Assembly (NCBI GenBank): GCA_023434465.1
Contig: JAEYSQ010000067.1
Location: forward strand, 1-13,690
Direction of reading: 5' to 3'
DNA: 13,690 nt
From: Actinomycetes bacterium
GTDB lineage: Bacteria; Actinomycetota; Thermoleophilia; Solirubrobacterales; 70-9
Of the stretch, positions 6,818-13,690 are shown piece after piece. Each line of letters begins with the position of its first letter. The first letter of the stretch is position 1. A program made the translations under genes and the position numbers. The notes beneath the pieces were generated by a model, which saw only the letters and a program-made list of their open reading frames with translations, did no database searches and was not told the origin of the DNA.

Positions 6818-9800
6818 TCATGCGGGGGCGACGAGGCGGCGGGGTTGGCGGCCGAAGCCGGCGGCGACCAGGAGTTGTTCGAAACTCGAGCCGAGGACCG
6901 GTTCGCCGTCGAAGCGTTCGATCTTGAGCGAACCGACTCGGCCGGCGCCCACTTCCTCGACCAGCACGTTGAGCGCCGCGGCCAGTGACTCGCCTTCGAG
7001 GGACGGGTCGAGCCGGAGGAGACCCTTGCCTCCGCGCTCGACGTAGAGGAGCGGATGTCCGGCCCGGGCGAGCACGTACGCGCCGGCGGTTCGGGCGGCC
7101 TTGCGGCCCGACTGGAGCTTCGGCCAGGGCAGGGTCGAACCCCAGGGGCTGGCCGGATCAGTGGCCGCGAGGATGGTGAAGTTCTCCGGTCCGTTCTCCT
7201 CGGCCGGCAGGGCCCGCAACCGCTCGACCGCGCCCGACAAGGCGAACTGGGCACCACCGAGACCCTCGACGAAGTAACCGCGACGCGCAGTTCCGAGCAC
7301 CTCGAGGTTCGAGAGCTCCGGGTAGAGGGTCGAGAAACCTCCGGGAATGCCCTCGGCCAGCGCCATCTCGCGAGTCAGGATCCCGTACCGCTCGAGCATC
7401 AGCTCGGCCTGCGCCCTGAGCTTCGGCCCGGTCGCCGGAGCGTTCCGGAAGAGCGTTCCGGTCAGTGACCAGCGGCCCTGGACGGTTGGACCGGTGGCGG
7501 CGCGGCGGCGGGAGAAACGACGGCCTCCCGGCTCGTAGGTGGGGACCGACCGCAGGCGAGGCGCTCTGAGCGGAGCAAACGAGTCGTTGGTTATCTCGCC
7601 TCCGAAGGCGAGATCCCAGAGGGCCGAGTGAAGTTCCTCGGCCGGGAAATCGAGCTCGCCGACCAGATCGAGCCAGAAGGCCGGCCCGGCGGCAAGGCGC
7701 TCGCGGATCGCATCGTGAAGCTCGCTCGCGGGCGCTTCCAGCTTCGCGTTCGAAGGCGGCGGCCCGGCCAGGCGGACGTCCTCGCGGAAGTAGAGCGCGA
7801 CCCGACCGTCGGTGCGGCCGACCGCCCCGGCCCCGATCCAGACCACCTCTCCGCTGGTGCAGAGCTCGTCCAGCCAGGTTGGGCTGTAGGAGCCGAGCCT
7901 CCGCGGGAGAACATCCTTCTCCCAGACCGACTGGGTCAGCGCGACCCCCTGCAGCGGGACCAGGATCTCCCGCAGCCGGTCGGTACCGGCTCCTGGGCGG
8001 GCATCCTTCCGCAGGGGCCGATGCCGGTCGATGCCCTGCCAGGAGGCGAGGAAGCGCGCGTAAGCTGCGCCGTCGGCGGGCTCGACTTCCTGCCTGAGGT
8101 GAGCGAGACTGGCCCGCCGGACCCGACGCAGGACTTCGGCGTCACACCATTCACGCTCGGTTCCACCGGGACGGATCTCTCCTCGCACGATCGTCCCGCC
8201 CGCCTCCAGTTCCTTCAAAGCGGGAGTCGGATCCACGCCGTAACGCTGGCGGGGCCAGGCGGTCGGGAAGGGCCCGTGAGTCCGGGCGTAGCGGGAAAGC
8301 AGCGTGACCATCGGGTCGTCCCGTTCCTCGAGAAAATCGGCGGGCAACCCACCGGGCGGCGCGACGCCGAGCGCATCGCGGTAGAGGCCGGCGTCTTCGG
8401 CCGCGATGTAGCGCTCCTCGGCGTTGATCCTCACCTTGATCACCCGGCGTTCGTCGATCAGGTTCTCCAGCATCGAGTCGGCCGAGTAGCCCTCACCGAC
8501 CCGGGCCCGCACTTCCGCAAGGCTGAGATCTCCGAGCCGGCGGAGAATCTGCTGGAGTCCGTCCCGGTCCGAGGCCTGGCCGTTCTCGGTCAGGTGCTGC
8601 AGCGAAGCTTCGACCTCGGCCAGGGCATCCTCGCCGATCAGTTCGCGCAGTTCGTCCTGTCCGAGCAGCTCCCGGAGCAGTTCCCGGTCCAACGAGAGAG
8701 CGGTCGCCCGTCGTTCGGCATTCGGCGTGTCGCCCTCGTACATGTAGGTCGCGACGTAATCGAATAGCAGTGACGAGGCAAAAGGCGAAGCGGTCTGGGT
8801 TTCGACTTCGACCAGTGAGATCTCCCGGGACTGAACCCCGCGCAGCAGCCGGTCGAGGGCCGGCAGATCGAAGACGTCCTGCAGGCATTCCCGGTAGGTC
8901 TCGAGGATGACCGGGAAACGGGGGAAGTCCTGGGCAACCTCGAGCAGGCTCTGGGACTTCAGCCGCTGTTGCCAGAGCGGCGTGCGCTTGCCGGGATAGG
9001 CCCGCGGGATCAAGAGCGATCGGGCCGCGTTCTCGCGGAACCTGGCACCGAACAGGGCCGAGGTTCCGAGCTCGCGCACGACCAGGTCCTCGAGCTCGTC
9101 CGGTTCGATCAGGACCAGATCGCCCGAGGGTGGCTCGTCGGCATCCGGCAGGTGGACCGCGATGCCGTCATCGGAATGAATCGCGTCGGCTTCGAGTCCG
9201 TGCTCGTCACGAAGCTTGCGGGCGATCGCCAGCCCCCAGGCGGCATGGACGCGGCCGCCCCAGGGCGAGAGCACGACCAGGCGCCAGTCACCGATCTCGT
9301 CGCGGAAACGCTCGATCACGACGGTCGTATCCGACGGCACCACGCGGGTCGCTTCCTGCTGGTCCTGAAGGTAGGCGATCAGGTTGCGGGCGGCCCGCGG
9401 GTCAAGGTCATGTGACTTCTCCAACTCGGACGGGTCGGCGTTCACCGCCTCCCGGGCGAAGGCACCGATCGCTTCTCCCAGTTCGGCCGGGCGGCCTATT
9501 CCGTCGCCCCGCCAGAAGGGGATTGCCCCCGGCACCCCGGGCGCCGGGATGACGATCACCCGGTCGCGCGTGATCTCCTGGATCCGCCAGCTCGAGGCGC
9601 CGAGCAGGAATACCTGGCCGGCCCTGGCCTCGTAGACCATCTCCTCGTCGAGCTCACCGACCCGGCGACCGTCCGGGAGGTGCACTCCGTAAAGGCCGCG
9701 GTCGGGGATCGTGCCGGCGTTGGTGACGACCAGCGACCGCGCCCCCTTGCGGCCCTCGATCGTCTTCCCGGTCCGGTCCCAGACCAGTCGCGGCCGGAGT

Positions 9801-11434
9801 TCGGCGAAACGGTCCGAAGGGTAGCGGCCGTCGAGCATGTCGAGCACGTTCTCGAACTGTTCGATCGAGAGTTCGGCGAACGGAGTGGTCCGGCGCACCA
9901 GCTCGTAGGCCTCGGTCGTATCCCACTTGTCGAGCGCCGCCATCGAAACCAGCTGCTGGGCCAGCACGTCCAGCGGGTTGGAAGGGATCACCGTCTCTTC
10001 GATCTTCCCTTCCCGCATGCGTCTCGTGACTACGGCGCTCTCCAGCAGGTCACCCCGGAACTTGGGGAAGATCCGGCCCTTCGAGGTCTCCCCGAGACCG
10101 TGACCGGCCCGACCGATCCGCTGCAGGCCGCGAGCCACTGACTTCGGCGATTCGACCTGCACCACCAGGTCGACCGCACCCATGTCGATGCCCAGCTCCA
10201 GCGACGAAGTTGCGACCAGGCAGGGAATCAGCCCGGACTTGAGCTGCTCCTCGACTTCGGTTCGCTCCTCGTGCGAGAGCGACCCGTGATGGGCGCGGGC
10301 CAGCGGCAGCCCGTCACCCTCGGCGGAATTACCCGACCCACGCCGTTCTGGGGGCGATTGGCCACTTTTCTGGTGGTCGATCGCCCCCGGAAGGGTCGGT
10401 TTCGAGGAGGTTTCGGTCGCGGTCGGATTCGGTGATTCGATCTCGCCCGTTTCCTGGTCGAGGTCGTTGAGCCTTTGGGCGAGTCGCTCGGCGGCGCGCC
10501 GGTTGTTGACGAAGACGATGGTCGAGGTGTGCGAGCGCACCTGCTCCAGCAGCTCCGGGTAGATCGCCGGCCAGATCGAGCGAATCGGCGCATCGTCGGC
10601 CGAGCCGTCGTCATGGGGGCTGGCCTCGGGGGCAGCCATGTCCTCGACCGGCACGACGATCTCGAGATCGAGTTCCTTGCGCTGGCCGGGATCGACGACC
10701 CTGCATTCGCGGCCGGGACCGGAGAGGAAGCCGGCCACTCGCTCGAGGGGCCGCTGGGTTGCCGAGAGGCCGATTCGCTGAACGCCCCGCGCCGTGGACC
10801 CGTCGCTTTGGTGATCTGCCTCGGCCGCGTTGCTGCGGACCAGGTGGTCGAGCCGCTCCAGGGTCAGCGCGAGATGGGCGCCGCGTTTGGTCGCCGCGAC
10901 CGCGTGGATCTCGTCGATGATCACGGTTTCGACCGAGGTCAGGATGTCCCGGGCACCGGAAGAAAGCATGAGGTAGAGGGACTCCGGTGTCGTGATCAGG
11001 ATGTCCGGGGGTTCCCGCCGCATCCGGTTGCGTTCCTTCTGGGGAGTGTCCCCGGTGCGAATCCCGACCGAGAGGTCAGCGCCGACCCCCCGAAGTGGTG
11101 CCCTCAGGTTCCGTTCGATGTCATAGGAGAGCGCTTTCAGGGGCGAGACGTAAACCAGCTTCACGCCCGGTTCCGGCTCAGGCGACTCGCCCGCCGCTAC
11201 CTTCCGCCGCTGCCGGGTTAACTGGTCAATGCCCCACAAAAAGCTCGCCAGCGTCTTGCCGGATCCGGTCGGCGCGCAGATGAGTGTGTCCGTCCCGGAG
11301 GAAATCGATTCCCAGCCCAGCGCCTGGGCCGGTGTCGCACCTTCGAAGGAGGCCGAAAACCACCTTCTCACTTCGTCGCTGAAGGGCGCGAGAGGGTCGC
11401 TGGGTGATGTTTTCACGGTCGGGTTCCGGGGCAT
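6818..11434 (-). CDS. lhr: Lhr-type large DNA helicase (SF2)
   Basis: A 1538-aa Lhr, the usual length for full-size bacterial Lhr. It is an ATP-dependent 3'-5' helicase linked to DNA repair; in mycobacteria it responds to DNA damage. Helicase motifs from the chosen start: I APTGSGKT (54-61), Ia VYVSPLKALSYD (94-105), Ib TTPESL (148-153), II DEIH (174-177), III SAT (224-226), IV TIVFVNNRR (305-313), V ATSSLELGIDMG (408-419), VI QRIGRAGHG (438-446). A winged helix and Lhr domain 4 follow. From about 860 on is the C-terminal region of tandem winged helices that in known structures resembles AlkZ. The frame is open 249 codons further upstream, but that part overlaps the divergent sugar transferase and matches nothing. 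MPRNPTVKTS leading into DPLAPFSDEVRRWF is the family-like start, with a possible -10 (TAGCAT, 11453-11448) just before it, suggesting a very short leader. Residues ~325-378 form a loop containing a translated palindromic element. Confidence 0.95.
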   Translation of the reverse strand: MPRNPTVKTSPSDPLAPFSDEVRRWFSASFEGATPAQALGWESISSGTDTLICAPTGSGKTLASFLWGIDQLTRQRRKVAAGESPEPEPGVKLVYVSPLKALSYDIERNLRAPLRGVGADLSVGIRTGDTPQKERNRMRREPPDILITTPESLYLMLSSGARDILTSVETVIIDEIHAVAATKRGAHLALTLERLDHLVRSNAAEADHQSDGSTARGVQRIGLSATQRPLERVAGFLSGPGRECRVVDPGQRKELDLEIVVPVEDMAAPEASPHDDGSADDAPIRSIWPAIYPELLEQVRSHTSTIVFVNNRRAAERLAQRLNDLDQETGEIESPNPTATETSSKPTLPGAIDHQKSGQSPPERRGSGNSAEGDGLPLARAHHGSLSHEERTEVEEQLKSGLIPCLVATSSLELGIDMGAVDLVVQVESPKSVARGLQRIGRAGHGLGETSKGRIFPKFRGDLLESAVVTRRMREGKIEETVIPSNPLDVLAQQLVSMAALDKWDTTEAYELVRRTTPFAELSIEQFENVLDMLDGRYPSDRFAELRPRLVWDRTGKTIEGRKGARSLVVTNAGTIPDRGLYGVHLPDGRRVGELDEEMVYEARAGQVFLLGASSWRIQEITRDRVIVIPAPGVPGAIPFWRGDGIGRPAELGEAIGAFAREAVNADPSELEKSHDLDPRAARNLIAYLQDQQEATRVVPSDTTVVIERFRDEIGDWRLVVLSPWGGRVHAAWGLAIARKLRDEHGLEADAIHSDDGIAVHLPDADEPPSGDLVLIEPDELEDLVVRELGTSALFGARFRENAARSLLIPRAYPGKRTPLWQQRLKSQSLLEVAQDFPRFPVILETYRECLQDVFDLPALDRLLRGVQSREISLVEVETQTASPFASSLLFDYVATYMYEGDTPNAERRATALSLDRELLRELLGQDELRELIGEDALAEVEASLQHLTENGQASDRDGLQQILRRLGDLSLAEVRARVGEGYSADSMLENLIDERRVIKVRINAEERYIAAEDAGLYRDALGVAPPGGLPADFLEERDDPMVTLLSRYARTHGPFPTAWPRQRYGVDPTPALKELEAGGTIVRGEIRPGGTEREWCDAEVLRRVRRASLAHLRQEVEPADGAAYARFLASWQGIDRHRPLRKDARPGAGTDRLREILVPLQGVALTQSVWEKDVLPRRLGSYSPTWLDELCTSGEVVWIGAGAVGRTDGRVALYFREDVRLAGPPPSNAKLEAPASELHDAIRERLAAGPAFWLDLVGELDFPAEELHSALWDLAFGGEITNDSFAPLRAPRLRSVPTYEPGGRRFSRRRAATGPTVQGRWSLTGTLFRNAPATGPKLRAQAELMLERYGILTREMALAEGIPGGFSTLYPELSNLEVLGTARRGYFVEGLGGAQFALSGAVERLRALPAEENGPENFTILAATDPASPWGSTLPWPKLQSGRKAARTAGAYVLARAGHPLLYVERGGKGLLRLDPSLEGESLAAALNVLVEEVGAGRVGSLKIERFDGEPVLGSSFEQLLVAAGFGRQPRRLVAPA
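10345..10392. repeat. 48-bp palindromic (REP-like) element, copy inside lhr
   Basis: The second copy of the element at 5897-5944, the same length and 39/48 identical, lies inside the lhr reading frame. The arms 10346-10366 and 10372-10392 pair at 17 of 21 positions by Watson-Crick rules; the other four are G/T. It is translated as residues 348-364 of Lhr (LPGAIDHQKSGQSPPER) without breaking the frame, since 48 is a multiple of three. It lies in the low-complexity, polar loop between helicase motif IV and the ARAHHGS segment, a place of variable length in Lhr proteins (the mycobacterial Lhr, as I recall it, also has an insert here). Confidence 0.7.
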
Positions 11435-11509
11435 CGTTAAACCCCAGATGCTACGCCCCCGGCGACCCCGACCCGGAAAACATCTTCCTCCCCCGACCCT
11501 TCTGGGAAC
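11435..11509. promoter_or_regulatory. Divergent intergenic region between lhr and the sugar transferase
   Basis: These 75 bp must hold at least the 5' signals of both divergent genes. On the minus strand TAGCAT (11453-11448) is a plausible -10 for lhr, 13 nt from its ATG, but no matching -35 was found. No -10/-35 pair was recognised for the plus-strand gene. Nothing else is visible. Confidence 0.35.
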
Positions 11510-13000
11510 ATGGAGGGTGAATTGACCCAGTCTGGCCCGAAAGCTGAAAGTGGGGATTCGGCTGCGCCGGGAGTTGCAGCTGCGAATCCCGCTGCCCAGG
11601 CGAGTGACCAGGACCGGCTCCGTCGACTTCAGCGACTGCGACGCTGGGGGCTGGCGATCGCCGACGCCGCGGCGATCGGGATAGGTGTCCTCTTTGTCGA
11701 TCAGTGGAGCCGCCTGAACGGCGGCGAGACGATCTGGGCCTTGGTCGCGATCCCGATCTGGATCCTGGTCGCCAAGATCGACAACCTCTACGACCGCGAC
11801 AGCCGCCGGATCCGTCACTCGACCCTGGACGAGCTGCCCGAGCTGCTGGCCACCGCGGCGATCACGATTGCCGCCGCCTGGGCTATCACCGGGGTACTCG
11901 GGGCGGGCCTGACCAGCTCGGTCATGGTCGTGATCGGATCCGTCGCCTTCTTCGTCGCGATCGTCCTTCGCAGCTTCGTGCGCTGGCTGTTCGGTCAGAT
12001 CGCGGCGCCGGAGCGAACCCTGGTGATCGGTTCGGGACAGAAGGCGAGGCTGGTCGCGAACCGTTTGCTGGTCCAGGGTGGCGATCACCTCGAACTGGTC
12101 GGCTATGTCGGCGAAACCGAGGGCGGCGAAGTGTCGGGACCGGCCAGCACCGGTGCCCGCTACTTCGGCCCGCCCGAGCAACTGCCCGCGATCACCAACG
12201 ATCAGCGGATCAACCGGGTGGTGATCGCTGACGACGAGCTCAGCGCCCGGTCGGTCGGGGAGATCATCGCCACCTGCCGGAGTTCCAGACTCTCGGTGAC
12301 CATGGTTCCCGCCAACCAGGCGGTACTCGGACCGGGTACCGAGCTCAACCGAATCGCGGAAGTTCCGATGTTGGACTTCCAGTTCGGCGATCCGCCCCGT
12401 TCGACCATGGCGATCAAACGGGCCTTGGATCTGATCGTCTCGGTCTCGATGCTGACCGTCACCGCACCGCTGCTCCTGCTTGCCGCCCTGGCGATCAGGA
12501 TCGACTCACCCGGTCCCGTCTTCTTCCGCCAGGTCCGGGTCGGCCGCGACGGGCAGCGATTCATCATGTACAAGCTGCGCACCATGGTTTCCGACGCCGA
12601 GGAGCAGCTCGACGCGCTGATTGACCTCGATGCGCTTGAAGAGCCTGCTTTCAAGATCGCCAACGACCCGCGTGTGACCAGGGTCGGCCGGCTGCTTCGC
12701 CGTTCCAGCTTCGACGAAGTGCCCCAGTTCATCAACGTCGTCAAGGGTGACATGTCGCTGGTCGGGCCGCGCCCGGAAGAGGAGGCGGTGGTAGCGCTCT
12801 ACGACGAACGCCAGCGTCAGCGCCTGCGCGTCAAGCCGGGACTGACCGGGCCGATGCAGGTGGCGGGCCGGGGCGGACTTACATTCGAGGAGCGCCTGGC
12901 GCTCGAGCGTGACTACGTCGACAACCTGACGATCACCGGCGACGTAAAAATCCTGCTCCGGACACCCCGCGCGGTGATCCGCGGCGACGGCGCCTTCTAG
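11510..13000 (+). CDS. Polyprenyl-phosphate sugar-1-phosphate transferase (exopolysaccharide initiating enzyme, WbaP/WcaJ-like)
   Basis: A membrane enzyme that loads a sugar-1-phosphate from a nucleotide-sugar onto undecaprenyl-phosphate, the first step of surface or exopolysaccharide assembly. Of 496 aa, the first ~45 are a polar, Ala-rich cytoplasmic leader. Hydrophobic segments at about 46-64, 75-91, 113-133 and 137-157 form the membrane part. Residues 168-290 are a CoA-binding-like Rossmann domain starting LVIGSGQKARLV. The catalytic bacterial sugar transferase domain begins at KRALDLIVS (303-311) with a membrane hairpin (to ~330), then SPGPVFFRQVRVGRDGQRF, MYKLRTM (353-359), the Asp-Glu dyad in FDEVPQ (401-406), LVGPRPE and KPGLTGPMQV. 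The ATG at 11510 has only a weak SD. An in-frame TTG at 11522 lies 4-5 nt after GGAGGG and may be the real start. The next gene, a glycosyltransferase, follows 18 nt downstream in the same frame. The sugar substrate is unknown. Confidence 0.92.
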   Translation: MEGELTQSGPKAESGDSAAPGVAAANPAAQASDQDRLRRLQRLRRWGLAIADAAAIGIGVLFVDQWSRLNGGETIWALVAIPIWILVAKIDNLYDRDSRRIRHSTLDELPELLATAAITIAAAWAITGVLGAGLTSSVMVVIGSVAFFVAIVLRSFVRWLFGQIAAPERTLVIGSGQKARLVANRLLVQGGDHLELVGYVGETEGGEVSGPASTGARYFGPPEQLPAITNDQRINRVVIADDELSARSVGEIIATCRSSRLSVTMVPANQAVLGPGTELNRIAEVPMLDFQFGDPPRSTMAIKRALDLIVSVSMLTVTAPLLLLAALAIRIDSPGPVFFRQVRVGRDGQRFIMYKLRTMVSDAEEQLDALIDLDALEEPAFKIANDPRVTRVGRLLRRSSFDEVPQFINVVKGDMSLVGPRPEEEAVVALYDERQRQRLRVKPGLTGPMQVAGRGGLTFEERLALERDYVDNLTITGDVKILLRTPRAVIRGDGAF

Positions 13001-13018
13001 AGCAAATACCCTCCCCGC

Positions 13019-13690
13019 ATGGACCGGGCGGAACTGGAAGTGATCGTGGTGAGCCACGGAGCCGGGGATCTGCTCCGGCGCTGCCTGGCATCTCTTCGCG
13101 AGCATCCGTCCCGGTTGCCGGCCAGGATCACCGTGGTCGATTCGGGATCACCGGACGGGACTCCCGACATGGTCGAAACCGAATTCCCGGAGGTTCGACT
13201 GATCCGGATGGCCAACGTCGGGTTCTCCGCCGCCAACAACCGGGTCCTGTCCGAGGCGTCCGGCGACGAGGCGCCCGGGAGGTACCTGCTGCTGAACCCG
13301 GACACCGAACTCAAGCCGGGGACCCTCGATGCCGCGATCGCCCGACTGGACCGTGATCCCGGGGTCGGCATGGTCGGCGTTCGTCTGGAGAAAGCCGACG
13401 GATCCTTTGACCACGCCAGCAAGCGCGCCTTTCCGACGCCCCTTGCCGCCCTCGGGCACTTCTCCGGTTTCGGCCGGCTGCCCGGAGCCCCGGCGGCCCT
13501 GACCCAGTACCGGGCAACCTGGCTTGGCGAGGACGAAGCCGGCGAGGTCGACGCCGTGAACGGAGCCTTCATGCTGATACGCCGCGAGGCGCTGCTCGAA
13601 GTGGGCCCGCTGGACGAGGGCTACTGGCTCTACATGGAAGACCTCGACTGGTGCCGCCGCTTCGGCCTGGCCGGCTGGAAGGTCTTCTAT
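13019..13690 (+). CDS. Family 2 glycosyltransferase, rhamnosyltransferase-like (3' partial)
   Basis: A GT-A-fold glycosyltransferase, probably extending the glycan begun by the upstream enzyme; 224 residues are visible before the window ends. Motifs in order: LEVIVVSHGAGDLLRRCLAS (6-25); the nucleotide-binding VVDSGSPDGT (39-48, Asp41); NVGFSAANN (66-74), typical of WbbL-like rhamnosyltransferases; the metal-site LLNPDTE (91-97, with the DxD-like Asp95); VNGAFMLIRREAL (180-192); and MEDLDWCRR (206-214), with acidic residues of the catalytic region. The ATG lies 18 nt after the stop of the sugar transferase and in the same frame, with TAG followed by six codons. No purine-rich SD is seen before it, so coupling to the upstream gene is likely. 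No membrane segment is visible so far. Sugar and acceptor specificity cannot be read from sequence. Confidence 0.9.
   Translation, partial: MDRAELEVIVVSHGAGDLLRRCLASLREHPSRLPARITVVDSGSPDGTPDMVETEFPEVRLIRMANVGFSAANNRVLSEASGDEAPGRYLLLNPDTELKPGTLDAAIARLDRDPGVGMVGVRLEKADGSFDHASKRAFPTPLAALGHFSGFGRLPGAPAALTQYRATWLGEDEAGEVDAVNGAFMLIRREALLEVGPLDEGYWLYMEDLDWCRRFGLAGWKVFY

Noticed and set aside
6818..6850. Third copy of the palindromic element (GGGGGCGA at the end of lhr)
   Set aside because: Only the first eight or so bases match and there is no complementary arm.
7628..8767. 379-codon plus-strand open frame inside lhr
   Set aside because: It is antisense to the Lhr coding sequence, with no motifs and no SD context that stands out; a GC-bias shadow.
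11435..12181. N-terminal extension of lhr by 249 codons
   Set aside because: The extra part is antisense to the sugar transferase, has no Lhr-like sequence, and the family-like N terminus begins at the ATG at 11434.

Overview
The window is high-GC bacterial chromosome with genes close-packed on both strands. It looks actinobacterial, most likely Thermoleophilia/Solirubrobacterales. The grounds are the codon bias, GTG starts, a GroEL with a canonical GGM tail in a groESL operon under CIRCE control, an lhr-nei pair as in mycobacteria, and a metallophosphoesterase of a type common in that group. The placement is from remembered family resemblance, not a search. There are no tRNA or rRNA genes, CRISPR arrays, insertion sequences or phage genes, and no gene-free stretch longer than about 145 bases.

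Layout from left to right. (1) A 5'-truncated metallophosphoesterase (+) that enters through an all-G/C, probably artefactual first ~35 bases and ends at 871. (2) A hairpin at 887-915 lies between it and a convergent AlkZ-like HTH_42 protein (-, 921-1988). (3) A strong hairpin at 2041-2073 ends the groES-groEL operon (-, 2108-4076). A sigma70-type promoter (4154-4181) and a perfect CIRCE operator (4119-4145) precede groES. (4) A tight three-gene minus-strand unit, crp -> ASCH -> SRPBCC (5837 down to 4219), has a 9-nt gap and then a 1-nt TAGTG stop/start overlap. (5) lhr -> nei (-, 11434 down to 5960) is a DNA-repair pair: a large Lhr helicase and an Nei-family glycosylase. (6) Divergent from lhr is a plus-strand polysaccharide locus: a polyprenyl-phosphate sugar-1-phosphate transferase (11510-13000), then a family 2 glycosyltransferase (13019 to the right edge, 3'-truncated).

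The genes fall into four themes: protein folding under heat-shock control (HrcA/CIRCE, though hrcA is not in the window); base repair (Nei, Lhr with its AlkZ-like C-terminal region, and the separate HTH_42 protein); a cAMP-receptor-like regulator co-transcribed with two small ligand-binding-fold proteins; and cell-surface glycan initiation and extension.

Most of the content is housekeeping, and I see no clear new multi-gene system. The most unusual signals are: a 48-bp palindromic element present twice (39/48 identical), once just downstream of nei and once in frame inside lhr, where it is translated as part of a variable helicase loop; an Nei-family glycosylase with Ala instead of the nucleophilic Pro at position 2; an ASCH protein carrying most of the YqfB (N4-acetylcytidine amidohydrolase) residue pattern; and an SD framed by a small inverted repeat in front of groEL.
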